Shown piece by piece: positions 1 to 5,538 of a stretch of DNA of 11,872 nucleotides. A program made the translations under genes and the position numbers. The notes below the pieces were generated by a model, which saw nothing but the letters and a program-made list of their open reading frames with translations, ran no database searches and had not been told where the DNA came from. The number at the start of each line of letters is the position of its first letter. Positions within the stretch are counted from its first letter, which is position 1. The stretch is from Propionibacteriaceae bacterium (lineage in GTDB: Bacteria; Actinomycetota; Actinomycetes; Propionibacteriales; Propionibacteriaceae): positions 1-11,872 of the forward strand of contig DAIESZ010000031.1 of NCBI GenBank assembly GCA_027346035.1. The letters run 5' to 3'.

Positions 1-163
1 CGGCCAGAGCGGCATCCTTGACCCGCGCCGCCTCGGCCTCGGCGGTGGTCACCGAGGGGTTGAACTTCTCCCCGACGGAGGGTTCCGCGACCGGCGGGGC
101 CATCGGGATGACCCTCCCGACGACACGTCCGGCGCTCACACCCACACCGCTGTAACTGGTCAT
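1..163 (-). CDS. ptsI: Phosphoenolpyruvate-protein phosphotransferase (PTS enzyme I), N-terminal fragment
   Basis: Enzyme I takes phosphate from phosphoenolpyruvate and passes it to HPr in the cytoplasm, the first step of sugar uptake by the phosphotransferase system. Only the first 54 codons are visible; the rest lies beyond the left edge. The protein begins MTSYSGVGVSAGRVVGRVIP and continues with a Pro-rich stretch and an Ala/Glu-rich helix (AEAEAARVKDAA). This fits the enzyme I N-terminus of actinobacteria, where a GVGVS-G-A/V-x-G motif opens the HPr-binding domain. The ATG at 163-161 has a strong ribosome site (GAGGAG type, about 168-173) at good spacing, and a candidate promoter lies at 202-230. 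It is divergent from the SatD gene. The active-site histidine is outside the window. The call rests on the N-terminal motif only, but that motif is characteristic. Confidence 0.83.
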   Translation of the reverse strand, partial: MTSYSGVGVSAGRVVGRVIPMAPPVAEPSVGEKFNPSVTTAEAEAARVKDAALA

Positions 164-201
164 TGTGTGCTCCTCGTTCCTGAGCCCCTCGGCCCGTGTC
201 C

Positions 202-230
202 ATCCTAGGGACGCGCCGCCCCCGCGTCGG
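202..230 (-). promoter_or_regulatory. Candidate promoter of ptsI
   Basis: Read on the minus strand there is a -10-like TAGGAT (207-202) and a -35-like CCGACG (230-225) separated by 17 bases. The predicted transcript would start near 195 and leave a leader of about 30 bases before the ATG at 163, which contains the GAGGAG ribosome site. The -35 match is weak (3 of 6), so the call rests mostly on the -10 and the spacing. The element overlaps a GC-rich hairpin at 219-233. Confidence 0.35.
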
Positions 231-241
231 GGGTTCCCCCC
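219..241. repeat. Overlapping inverted repeats between ptsI and the SatD gene
   Basis: CCCCCG (219-224) and CGGGGG (228-233) form a perfect 6-base stem around a 3-base loop. The same G run (229-233) can instead pair with the C run at 236-240. The two pairings exclude each other. The stretch lies between divergent starts and overlaps the candidate ptsI -35. It may affect promoter access, or it may be chance in GC-rich DNA. Confidence 0.35.
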
Positions 242-283
242 ATTTACGCCGTGCCACCCGGATCCGTCACCCAGGACCCCACG

Positions 284-301
284 ATGAAGCAAAATGGCTA
301 A
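284..301 (+). other. Possible five-codon leader minicistron overlapping the SatD gene start
   Basis: An ATG at 284 opens a frame encoding MKQNG and ends in TAA at 299-301. It has the only good ribosome site in this leader: AGGA at 273-276, with 7 bases before the ATG. The SatD start candidates (ATG at 294 and at 312) are in another frame and have no convincing ribosome site of their own. Ribosomes ending at 301 would be placed to restart at 294 or 312. This may be translational coupling by a minimal leader, or the overlap may be accidental. Confidence 0.3.
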
Positions 302-1022
302 AGTGTTGACGATGAAGGACTTTCCCTCAAGTTGGTTCGTGATCACCGCAGACCAGGTGGGTAGTCGCACTGCGCCTGATGCGGTCCCGATCGCGCTGCA
401 GACCCTCGGGGCAGCGAACCTCGGCATGCGCCTGGACTTCGAGCGCACGGTGGGCGACGAGATCCAGGGGCTCACGGCCTCGATCGACGACGTGCTCGCC
501 GCCATCAAGGTCCTCACCCGGTTGAGCCGGTGGCGGATCGGGGTGGGCGTGGGGCCGGTCGAACTGCCCCTTGCCGCCACATCCAGGGCGGCCCGCGGAC
601 CCGCGTTCATCGCAGCCCGGGACGCCGTCACCGCCGCCTACCGCGCGCCATCAGAGATCGCCCTGCGGACCGTGGCCGGGGCGGGCGATGCCTTCCCGCC
701 GGATGGGGCACGTGGTGTCAGCGGGGGTTTGTACGCTCGGTACTGCTCGGCACAGGACCGTGCCGACAGCGCACTGACTATCTGGCGTGCGCTGATCCGC
801 CGCAGAACCGACGAAGGGTGGCAGGCTGTGACGCTGGTCGAATCCGGGGTGTCCCACCGCGAGGCGGCCCGTGGGCTCGGGGTGAGTGAGTCGGCGGTCA
901 GCCAGCGCCTCGCACGGGCGCGGCTGGCCGAGTCCGTGGCCGCCGAGCGCCTGGCCGCCTGTGAGCTGGCCGACCTGCTGGCGGCGCCCCCCGACGCACC
1001 CCTGCCCGGGACACCGCGATGA
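294..1022 (+). CDS. SatD-like protein with C-terminal helix-turn-helix
   Basis: A 242-residue protein of the SatD type. SatD was named from the acid-tolerance locus of Streptococcus mutans and its biochemical role is not established. The N-terminal part has the family marks FVITADQVGSR (Asp20) and ERTVGDEIQGL (Asp55), then RIGVGVGPV (81-89) and GPAFIAARDAV (102-112). In order and spacing these resemble the palm fold of class III nucleotide cyclases, which is my inference. At roughly 172-210 there is a sigma-70 region 4-like helix-turn-helix (SHREAARGLGVSESAVSQRL), so DNA binding is plausible. There is no signal peptide or membrane segment. ATG 294 is used here; ATG 312 is an in-frame alternative and neither has a clear ribosome site. 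The stop overlaps the next start (ATGA), indicating coupling with the membrane protein that follows. Confidence 0.72.
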   Translation: MAKVLTMKDFPSSWFVITADQVGSRTAPDAVPIALQTLGAANLGMRLDFERTVGDEIQGLTASIDDVLAAIKVLTRLSRWRIGVGVGPVELPLAATSRAARGPAFIAARDAVTAAYRAPSEIALRTVAGAGDAFPPDGARGVSGGLYARYCSAQDRADSALTIWRALIRRRTDEGWQAVTLVESGVSHREAARGLGVSESAVSQRLARARLAESVAAERLAACELADLLAAPPDAPLPGTPR

Positions 1023-1429
1023 ACGCTCACGAGCTGTGGACCGCCATCGTCGTCGCGCTGGGGGCGGTGCTGGCCTGCGCCTCCGGAGGCCCGGCCGTCA
1101 CCGTGGTGTTCTCGCGGGTCGACCGGCGGCTCCGCCAGGAGCTGAACCCCGAGCAGGCCCAGCGGCAGTCGGTCGTCGCGGCCCGCTCGCACCTTCGAGG
1201 TGGGGCCTGGATCGGCGTCCTCGAGCGGCTCGCGATCTACGCGACGCTGCTCCTCGGGTTCCCCGAGGGCATCGCGATGGCATTGGCGGTCAAGGGGCTG
1301 GCCCGGTACCCCGAGCTCCGGGCCACCTCCAGCGGGGCCGCCGAGCGCTTCATCATCGGCACATTCGTCAGTGTGCTGGTGGCGTGCGCGTGGGCCGGGA
1401 TCGTCCACGTCGTGGTGGGTCGACTGTGA
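1019..1429 (+). CDS. Small membrane protein, SatD partner (resembles the C-terminal part of DUF3307 proteins)
   Basis: A 136-residue integral membrane protein. Three hydrophobic segments are visible: about 8-30 (IVVALGAVLACASGGPAVTV), 66-88 (WIGVLERLAIYATLLLGFPE and following) and 110-132 (FIIGTFVSVLVACAWAGIVH). The stretch G-x-WIG-x-LER, then AVKGLARYPEL and AERFIIGTF-S, matches the pattern I know from the C-terminal region of DUF3307 membrane proteins, which often sit beside satD; here it appears as a separate short protein. A charged cytoplasmic loop (about 33-60, Arg/Gln-rich) follows the first segment. The ATG overlaps the SatD stop by 4 bases, and its own stop overlaps the next gene's GTG by 3 bases, so all three genes are probably translated together. 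Function is unknown; family memory supports a SatD partner but no activity. Confidence 0.68.
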   Translation: MNAHELWTAIVVALGAVLACASGGPAVTVVFSRVDRRLRQELNPEQAQRQSVVAARSHLRGGAWIGVLERLAIYATLLLGFPEGIAMALAVKGLARYPELRATSSGAAERFIIGTFVSVLVACAWAGIVHVVVGRL

Positions 1430-2055
1430 CCCGGCGCGACCCAGACGATCGGCTCGCCGACCTGGGGGCACGATGGCAGGCACTCCTGCCGGGGGCCGAC
1501 GATGTCTTCGATGAGCTCATCCGCCGCTGGGGCGCCCCCGAACGGCGCTATCACAACCTTCAGCACTTGGCCGAGGCCCTGTCGGCACTCGACCTGCTCG
1601 GCGGCACGAGGCTCGAGCAGCTCGCGATCTGGTTCCATGACGCCGTGCACGGTCTGGGCGCCGGAGCCGATGAGCGCGCCTCGGCCGAGCTGGCCCGCGA
1701 ACGGCTCGGCCTGCTGCAACTTTCCATCGACGAGGTCGGCGAGGTGGTGAGGCTGGTCCTCGTCACCGAGCGCCACGCTCCCCGCGTCGACGACCCGGCC
1801 GGGGCGCGGGTGAGCGATTGCGACATGGCAATCCTCGCCGCTGACCCCGAGCGCTACGACGAGTCGGTGCGGGGCATCCGCACCGAGTACTCCCGCTTCG
1901 ACGACGACGAGTTCCACCGGGGTCGGGTCGCGGTGCTCGACGACTTCCTGTCCCGGCCGCGTATCTTCCACACGGCCCGCGGGTACGACCTGTGGGAGGT
2001 CCGCGCCCGGGCCAACCTCGCGCGCGAGCTGCGCGCACGCGGCGGCGGCGGCTGA
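1426..2055 (+). CDS. HD-superfamily metal-dependent phosphohydrolase (predicted)
   Basis: A 209-residue cytoplasmic protein of the small HD-type hydrolase family recognised by a YHNxxHL motif. Visible metal-ligand candidates are His43 and His47 in RRYHNLQHL, the His71-Asp72 pair in AIWFHDAVHG, and an acidic site in VSDCDMAIL near 128-131. The motif order H...HD...D is that of the HD domain, which binds one or two metals and cleaves phosphoesters or nucleotides; the substrate cannot be read from the sequence. The start is GTG 1426, whose bases overlap the preceding TGA (GTGA). Open frame continues upstream but would run through the membrane gene, so the coupled start is preferred. The protein ends in a four-Gly tail from a GGC run. 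Its place after SatD and the membrane protein suggests a shared pathway. Confidence 0.78.
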   Translation: MTRRDPDDRLADLGARWQALLPGADDVFDELIRRWGAPERRYHNLQHLAEALSALDLLGGTRLEQLAIWFHDAVHGLGAGADERASAELARERLGLLQLSIDEVGEVVRLVLVTERHAPRVDDPAGARVSDCDMAILAADPERYDESVRGIRTEYSRFDDDEFHRGRVAVLDDFLSRPRIFHTARGYDLWEVRARANLARELRARGGGG

Positions 2056-2078
2056 CGATGCGGCGGTTTCGTCGCCGA

Positions 2079-2093
2079 TAGTCTGTGCCGGTG
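2079..2093 (+). promoter_or_regulatory. Candidate -10 element for leaderless transcription of the LysE gene
   Basis: TAGTCT at 2079-2084 fits the actinobacterial -10 pattern TAnnnT. It is followed by six bases and then GTG at 2091, the distance expected when transcription starts on the first base of the start codon. No ribosome site precedes either GTG candidate (2085 or 2091). I find no good -35. The alternative is simple read-through from the upstream genes. Confidence 0.3.
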
Positions 2094-2702
2094 CCAGCCG
2101 ACCGTCTCGCGATCGCTCTCACCGGCCTGCTCACGGGGCTGTCCCTCATCGTGGCGATCGGCGCCCAGAACGCGTTCGTGCTGCGTCAGGGCCTCCGCCG
2201 GGAGCACGTCGGGGTGGTCGTGAGCATCTGCGCGGCATCGGATCTGCTGCTGATCGCTGCCGGAACGCTCGGCATCGGGACGATCGTGCAGCGCGCCCCG
2301 GTTGCGCTCACGGTGCTGCGGTGGGGCGGGGTGGTCTACCTCGTGTGGTTCGCGCTCGCGTCGTTCCGCAAGGCCCTGCGTCCCGGTGAACTCCACGAGT
2401 CCGGACGCAGCGTCCGCTCACTGCGCTCGATCGCCCTGACCACGCTGGCGCTCACCTATCTCAACCCGCACGTCTACCTCGACACAGTCCTCATGCTCGG
2501 CAACCTCGCCAATCAGCACCCGCAGGAGCGGTGGTGGTTCGCGGCCGGCGCCGGTCTCGGGAGCATCGTGTGGTTCACCGGCCTGGGCTTCGGCGCCCGG
2601 ATGCTGGCCGGCCCGCTCGGACGCCGCTCGACCTGGCGGATCATCGATGCGGCGGTCGGTGTCGTCATGGTGGGCGTCGCCGTGAAGCTCGCCCTCGGTT
2701 GA
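2085..2702 (+). CDS. LysE/ArgO-family amino acid exporter
   Basis: A 205-residue inner-membrane exporter of the LysE family, which expels basic or other amino acids using the proton motive force. The family signature AIGAQNAFVLRQGLRREHV is present at about 26-44, after a first hydrophobic helix. Further membrane segments follow: about 47-67, 71-95 (LTVLRWGGVVYLVWFALASF), 120-140 with the conserved LNPHVYLDTV, 150-175 and 180-203. Length is normal for the family. GTG 2085 and GTG 2091 are both possible starts; 2091 would suit a leaderless transcript. It lies 29 bases after the HD gene on the same strand and converges on the ABC importer with 4 bases between stops. No LysG-type regulator gene is next to it. 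The substrate (Lys, Arg or other) cannot be assigned. Confidence 0.87.
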   Translation: MPVPADRLAIALTGLLTGLSLIVAIGAQNAFVLRQGLRREHVGVVVSICAASDLLLIAAGTLGIGTIVQRAPVALTVLRWGGVVYLVWFALASFRKALRPGELHESGRSVRSLRSIALTTLALTYLNPHVYLDTVLMLGNLANQHPQERWWFAAGAGLGSIVWFTGLGFGARMLAGPLGRRSTWRIIDAAVGVVMVGVAVKLALG

Positions 2703-2706
2703 CGGC

Positions 2707-3501
2707 TCACTCCGCCTGGTCGGTGAGGATCCGGGCCAGGAACTGACGGGTGCGCTCCTCGCGGGGACGGGTGATGACGTCGCGCGCCGAGCCCTGCTCG
2801 ACGATCACTCCGCCGTCCATGAACACCACCCGGTCGGCGACGTCGCGGGCGAAGGCGATCTCGTGGGTCACGACGATCATCGTCATCCCCTGCTCGGCCA
2901 GGTCGCGCATGACTCGGAGCACCTCGCCCACAAGTTCGGGGTCGAGCGCGGAGGTGGGCTCGTCGAACAGCATGAGCTTGGGATCCATCGCGAGCGCCCG
3001 GGCGATGGCCACCCGTTGCTGCTGGCCGCCCGACAGTTGCGAGGGATAGTTCTTCTCCTTGTCCGACAGGCCGACCATGGACAGGAGATCGCGGGCGCGG
3101 GCGATCGCGGCGTCACGGGCGATCCCACGCACCTGGAGCGGTGCCTCGATGATGTTCTCGAGGACCGTCATGTGCGGGAAGAGGTTGAACCGCTGGAACA
3201 CCATGCCGATCTCGCGACGCTGCCCCGACTTGGCCGAGTCGGACAGGTGACGCAGGTGCGGGCCGGAGTCGTCGAAACCCATCAGGACGCCGTCGACCCA
3301 GATACGTCCGCCGTCGATCGTCTCGAGCATGTTGATGCAGCGCAGGAAGGTGGTCTTCCCCGACCCCGACGGTCCGAGCAGGCACACCACTTCACCGGGA
3401 AGCACCTCGAGGTCGATGCCCTTGAGCACCTCGAGGTGGTGGAACGCCTTGGACACGTTCACCGCGCGCACGATCGGTCGCGCATCGTTGGTGCTTTTCA
3501 T
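2707..3501 (-). CDS. Polar amino acid ABC transporter, ATP-binding subunit
   Basis: A 264-residue ATPase of the GlnQ/HisP type that powers uptake of polar amino acids through the permease encoded just upstream. All catalytic motifs are present: Walker [10 protein letters not shown] (43-51), a Q-loop in [18 protein letters not shown], signature LSGGQQQR, Walker [15 protein letters not shown], and the H-loop histidine in IVVTHE. A short insertion (about 90-105, [13 protein letters not shown]) before the Q-loop is seen in some actinobacterial relatives. Start ATG 3501 overlaps the permease stop by one base (TGATG), so the two are translationally coupled. The stop lies 4 bases from the stop of the convergent LysE gene, with no obvious terminator hairpin between them. 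The amino acid specificity is undetermined. Confidence 0.93.
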   Translation of the reverse strand: MKSTNDARPIVRAVNVSKAFHHLEVLKGIDLEVLPGEVVCLLGPSGSGKTTFLRCINMLETIDGGRIWVDGVLMGFDDSGPHLRHLSDSAKSGQRREIGMVFQRFNLFPHMTVLENIIEAPLQVRGIARDAAIARARDLLSMVGLSDKEKNYPSQLSGGQQQRVAIARALAMDPKLMLFDEPTSALDPELVGEVLRVMRDLAEQGMTMIVVTHEIAFARDVADRVVFMDGGVIVEQGSARDVITRPREERTRQFLARILTDQAE

Positions 3502-4454
3502 CAGTGCTCCCCGGTGCGGCTCAACAGCCGCTGCGCCTTCGCGTTCGGGGCGGAGAACCCACGACCGAAACGCCGCTCCAGATAGGACTGCCCAACCATC
3601 AGCACGGAGCAGACGATGAGGTACCACAGCGTGGCCGCCACGTATACCGGCATGATGCGGTATGTGCGGTTGGCGACGATCTGGGCCTGGTTGAACAGTT
3701 CCATGCCCACCGGCACCGCGACCAACAGCGAGGTGTCCTTGACCATCGCGATCGTCTCGTTGCCGGTCGGGGGAACGATCACCCGCATCGCCTGGGGCAG
3801 GACGATCCGGCGCATGGTCCTCGCCGACGACATCCCGAGAGCGTGAGCGGCCTCGACCTGGCCGCGGTCGACCGACAGAATCCCGGCGCGGGCGATCTCG
3901 GCCATGTACGCCGCCTCGGACAGCCCGAGACCGAGGGCCCCGATGACGATGCCCTGGCTCACCGAGCGGGTGTCGAACGTGAACAGCGTGAACGTCGTGC
4001 TCAGATGCAGCAGCCGGGCGATCGAATCGCCGAACGGCAGGCCGATCGTCAGCCTCGGATAGAGGAACACGATGCCCACCCCGAGGATCGTCAGCAGCAC
4101 GTAGCGCGGGATCGAGCGGAAGAACCAGGTGTAGACGGCCGAGACGCCCCGGAGCACCGGGTTCGTCGAGAGCCGCATGATCGCGAGCAGGATCCCGAAG
4201 ATCAGGCCGATGATCATGGCGAGCACCGTGCCGAGGATCGTGCCTTCCCACAACCCCTGGAGGATCGGTCGGTAATTCATCACCTGGATGACGTAGGACC
4301 AGTCCCACTTGGAGTTGGTGACCGCGGAGTGCAACATCATCGCGACGACGATCACGATGACGCCGACGGCCACCCAGCGCCAGGGGTGGCGGACCGGCTT
4401 CGCGTCGATCCGCCCCGGGCGCTCGGCGGTGCCGGCGGCCTGCGGCACGGTCAC
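3501..4454 (-). CDS. Polar amino acid ABC transporter, permease subunit
   Basis: A 317-residue integral membrane permease of the HisM/GlnP family. After a cytoplasmic N-terminus of about 25 residues there is a first membrane helix ([17 protein letters not shown]). A periplasmic-facing loop ([19 protein letters not shown]) and the conserved permease core starting at [20 protein letters not shown] follow. The EAA loop that contacts the ATPase is clear ([20 protein letters not shown]), followed by [17 protein letters not shown]. The core contains an extra segment (about 130-160, [20 protein letters not shown]) as in many actinobacterial members. The start is GTG 4454, overlapping the stop of the binding protein (GTGA). 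Only one permease is encoded, so the channel is probably a homodimer. The reading frame is intact although the upstream binding-protein gene is interrupted. Confidence 0.92.
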   Translation of the reverse strand: MTVPQAAGTAERPGRIDAKPVRHPWRWVAVGVIVIVVAMMLHSAVTNSKWDWSYVIQVMNYRPILQGLWEGTILGTVLAMIIGLIFGILLAIMRLSTNPVLRGVSAVYTWFFRSIPRYVLLTILGVGIVFLYPRLTIGLPFGDSIARLLHLSTTFTLFTFDTRSVSQGIVIGALGLGLSEAAYMAEIARAGILSVDRGQVEAAHALGMSSARTMRRIVLPQAMRVIVPPTGNETIAMVKDTSLLVAVPVGMELFNQAQIVANRTYRIMPVYVAATLWYLIVCSVLMVGQSYLERRFGRGFSAPNAKAQRLLSRTGEH

Positions 4455-5374
4455 GGGTTCACCGGGAAGCTGTCGACGCCGCCGGCGCTGTTACCCCACT
4501 TCGTGAGGATCTGGTCGTAGACGCCGTTCGACTTGAGCTCGGCCAGGGCGTCGGAGAGCACCTGGGCGAACGCGGTCTGCTTCTTGTCGACGACGATCCC
4601 GTAGGGGGCGGCGTCGTAGATCGTGCCGACCGACACCATCTGACCATTCGACTGCTTGATCGCGTAGGCCGTGATCGGCGAGTCGGCCAGCATGGCGTCG
4701 GTCTTGCCACTGATCACGTCGGCGGCCGCCTTCGACTGGTCGGTCTCGACCACCGAGTTGATCGCCGGTTTGCCGGCCTTGGTGCACGCCGCGCTGCGGG
4801 CGGTGAGGTCGTCGACCTGCACGGTGCCCTTCTGCACCGACACCTACTTGCCGCAGGCGTTGTTGGGGTCGATCTGGGTGCCTGCCTTGGCGGCCCACGA
4901 GGTGCCGGCGTTGAAGTACTGCACCATGTTGACGACCTGCTTGCGCTGGGCGTTGATCGTGAACGACGAGATCGCGATGTCGTACTTGCCGCCGGTGACG
5001 CCGAGGATGATCGTGTCGAACTGGGCGTTGTTGTACTCCACCTTCAGCCCGAGGGTCGTCGCGATGGCATTGAGCAGGTCGACGTCCATGCCCTCCATCG
5101 TCTTGCCGTCGGCTCCGATGTACTCGTTCGGCGCGTAGCTGCCGTCGGTGCCGTCGATCAGCGTGCCCTTGGACTTGATGGACGCGGGCACCTTGGCCGC
5201 CAGTGCCTGGTCGAGCGTGGCCGTGACAGCCGCGCCGGCCGAGGAGCCCGTCGCCGTGGCGGTGGTGGTTCCCGATCCCGAGCCGAGGGTGGAGGACCCG
5301 CAGCCAGTGGCGGTCAAAGCCGCGGCGACCAGGGTGAACACTGCGAGGGCGCGACGCGTGTGGGGAATATGCAT
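4451..5374 (-). pseudogene. Polar amino acid ABC transporter, substrate-binding lipoprotein, interrupted by an in-frame amber codon
   Basis: This is the extracytoplasmic receptor of the importer (bacterial SBP family 3 fold). It starts at ATG 5374 with an excellent ribosome site (AGGAGG, 5388-5383). A lipoprotein signal ends at ...AALTATGC (Cys25), followed by a Ser/Gly/Thr linker and the binding fold: GTDGSYAPNEYIGADGKTME, GMDVDLLNAIATTLGLKVEY, then FDTIILGVTGGKYDIAISSF. At codon 177 a TAG (4846-4844) interrupts the frame between ACGK and VSVQKGTVQV. The same frame then continues for 130 residues with normal family sequence (KSNGVYDQILTKWG near the end) to TGA 4453-4451. Joined, the product would be 307 residues, normal for the family. 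A GTG directly follows the TAG and could allow re-initiation, giving two half-proteins. A sequencing error or one base change (for example AAG to TAG) explains it most simply. Permease and ATPase downstream are intact. Confidence 0.85.
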
Positions 5375-5382
5375 GGCGATGG

Positions 5383-5408
5383 CCTCCTGATGGACGGGCG
5401 CACCCGTC
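5383..5408 (-). promoter_or_regulatory. Ribosome site and adjoining hairpin in the leader of the binding-protein gene
   Basis: AGGAGG (5388-5383) is the strongest ribosome site in the window, 8 bases before ATG 5374. Four bases upstream of it, GACGGG and CCCGTC (5393-5408) form a perfect 6-base stem with a 4-base loop. The hairpin lies in the transcribed leader and could influence ribosome access; there is no U-run, so a terminator is unlikely. Confidence 0.45.
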
Positions 5409-5470
5409 GTGAACGATCCGCATGATGGTGGCAGCGGCCGCCCGGGATTCGGCCGTGTGTCACCACCCGG

Positions 5471-5500
5471 ACGATACTTCCTTGCGCCGACGCGTGTCAG
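5471..5500 (-). promoter_or_regulatory. Candidate promoter of the amino acid ABC importer operon
   Basis: On the minus strand CTGACA (5500-5495; 5 of 6 to the -35 consensus) is followed after 18 bases by TATCGT (5476-5471; fits TAnnnT). Transcription would start near 5464 and give a leader of about 90 bases before ATG 5374. A partial dyad beginning GTGA and ending TCAC (5510-5531) lies about 10 bases upstream of the -35 and could be an operator. No known binding-site consensus is matched. Confidence 0.42.
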
Positions 5501-5538
5501 ATCGCCCCCGTGAAACAGAATCTCTCGTCACATGATCA

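Noticed and set aside
886..1425. Upstream extension of the HD hydrolase frame
   Set aside because: The frame is open but would overlap the membrane gene completely and encodes Arg/Pro/Gly-rich sequence; GTG 1426, coupled to the preceding stop, starts just before the conserved domain.
638..1483. Long open frame on the minus strand across the SatD and membrane-protein genes
   Set aside because: It is antisense to two genes with clear motifs, has Arg/Pro/Asp-rich composition typical of shadow frames in GC-rich DNA, and shows no recognisable domain.
2039..2055. GGC run as a microsatellite of interest
   Set aside because: Only four GGC units, coding for a Gly tail at the end of the HD protein; common by chance in this base composition.
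3504..4520. Long plus-strand frame opposite the ABC permease
   Set aside because: It is the reverse-strand shadow of a well-conserved permease, rich in Arg, His, Asp and Gln with no hydrophobic core or motif.
4844..4846. Amber codon read as pyrrolysine or another recoded residue
   Set aside because: Pyrrolysine is restricted mainly to methylamine metabolism genes, nothing in the window suggests its machinery, and binding proteins do not need it. Mutation, sequencing error or re-initiation is simpler.
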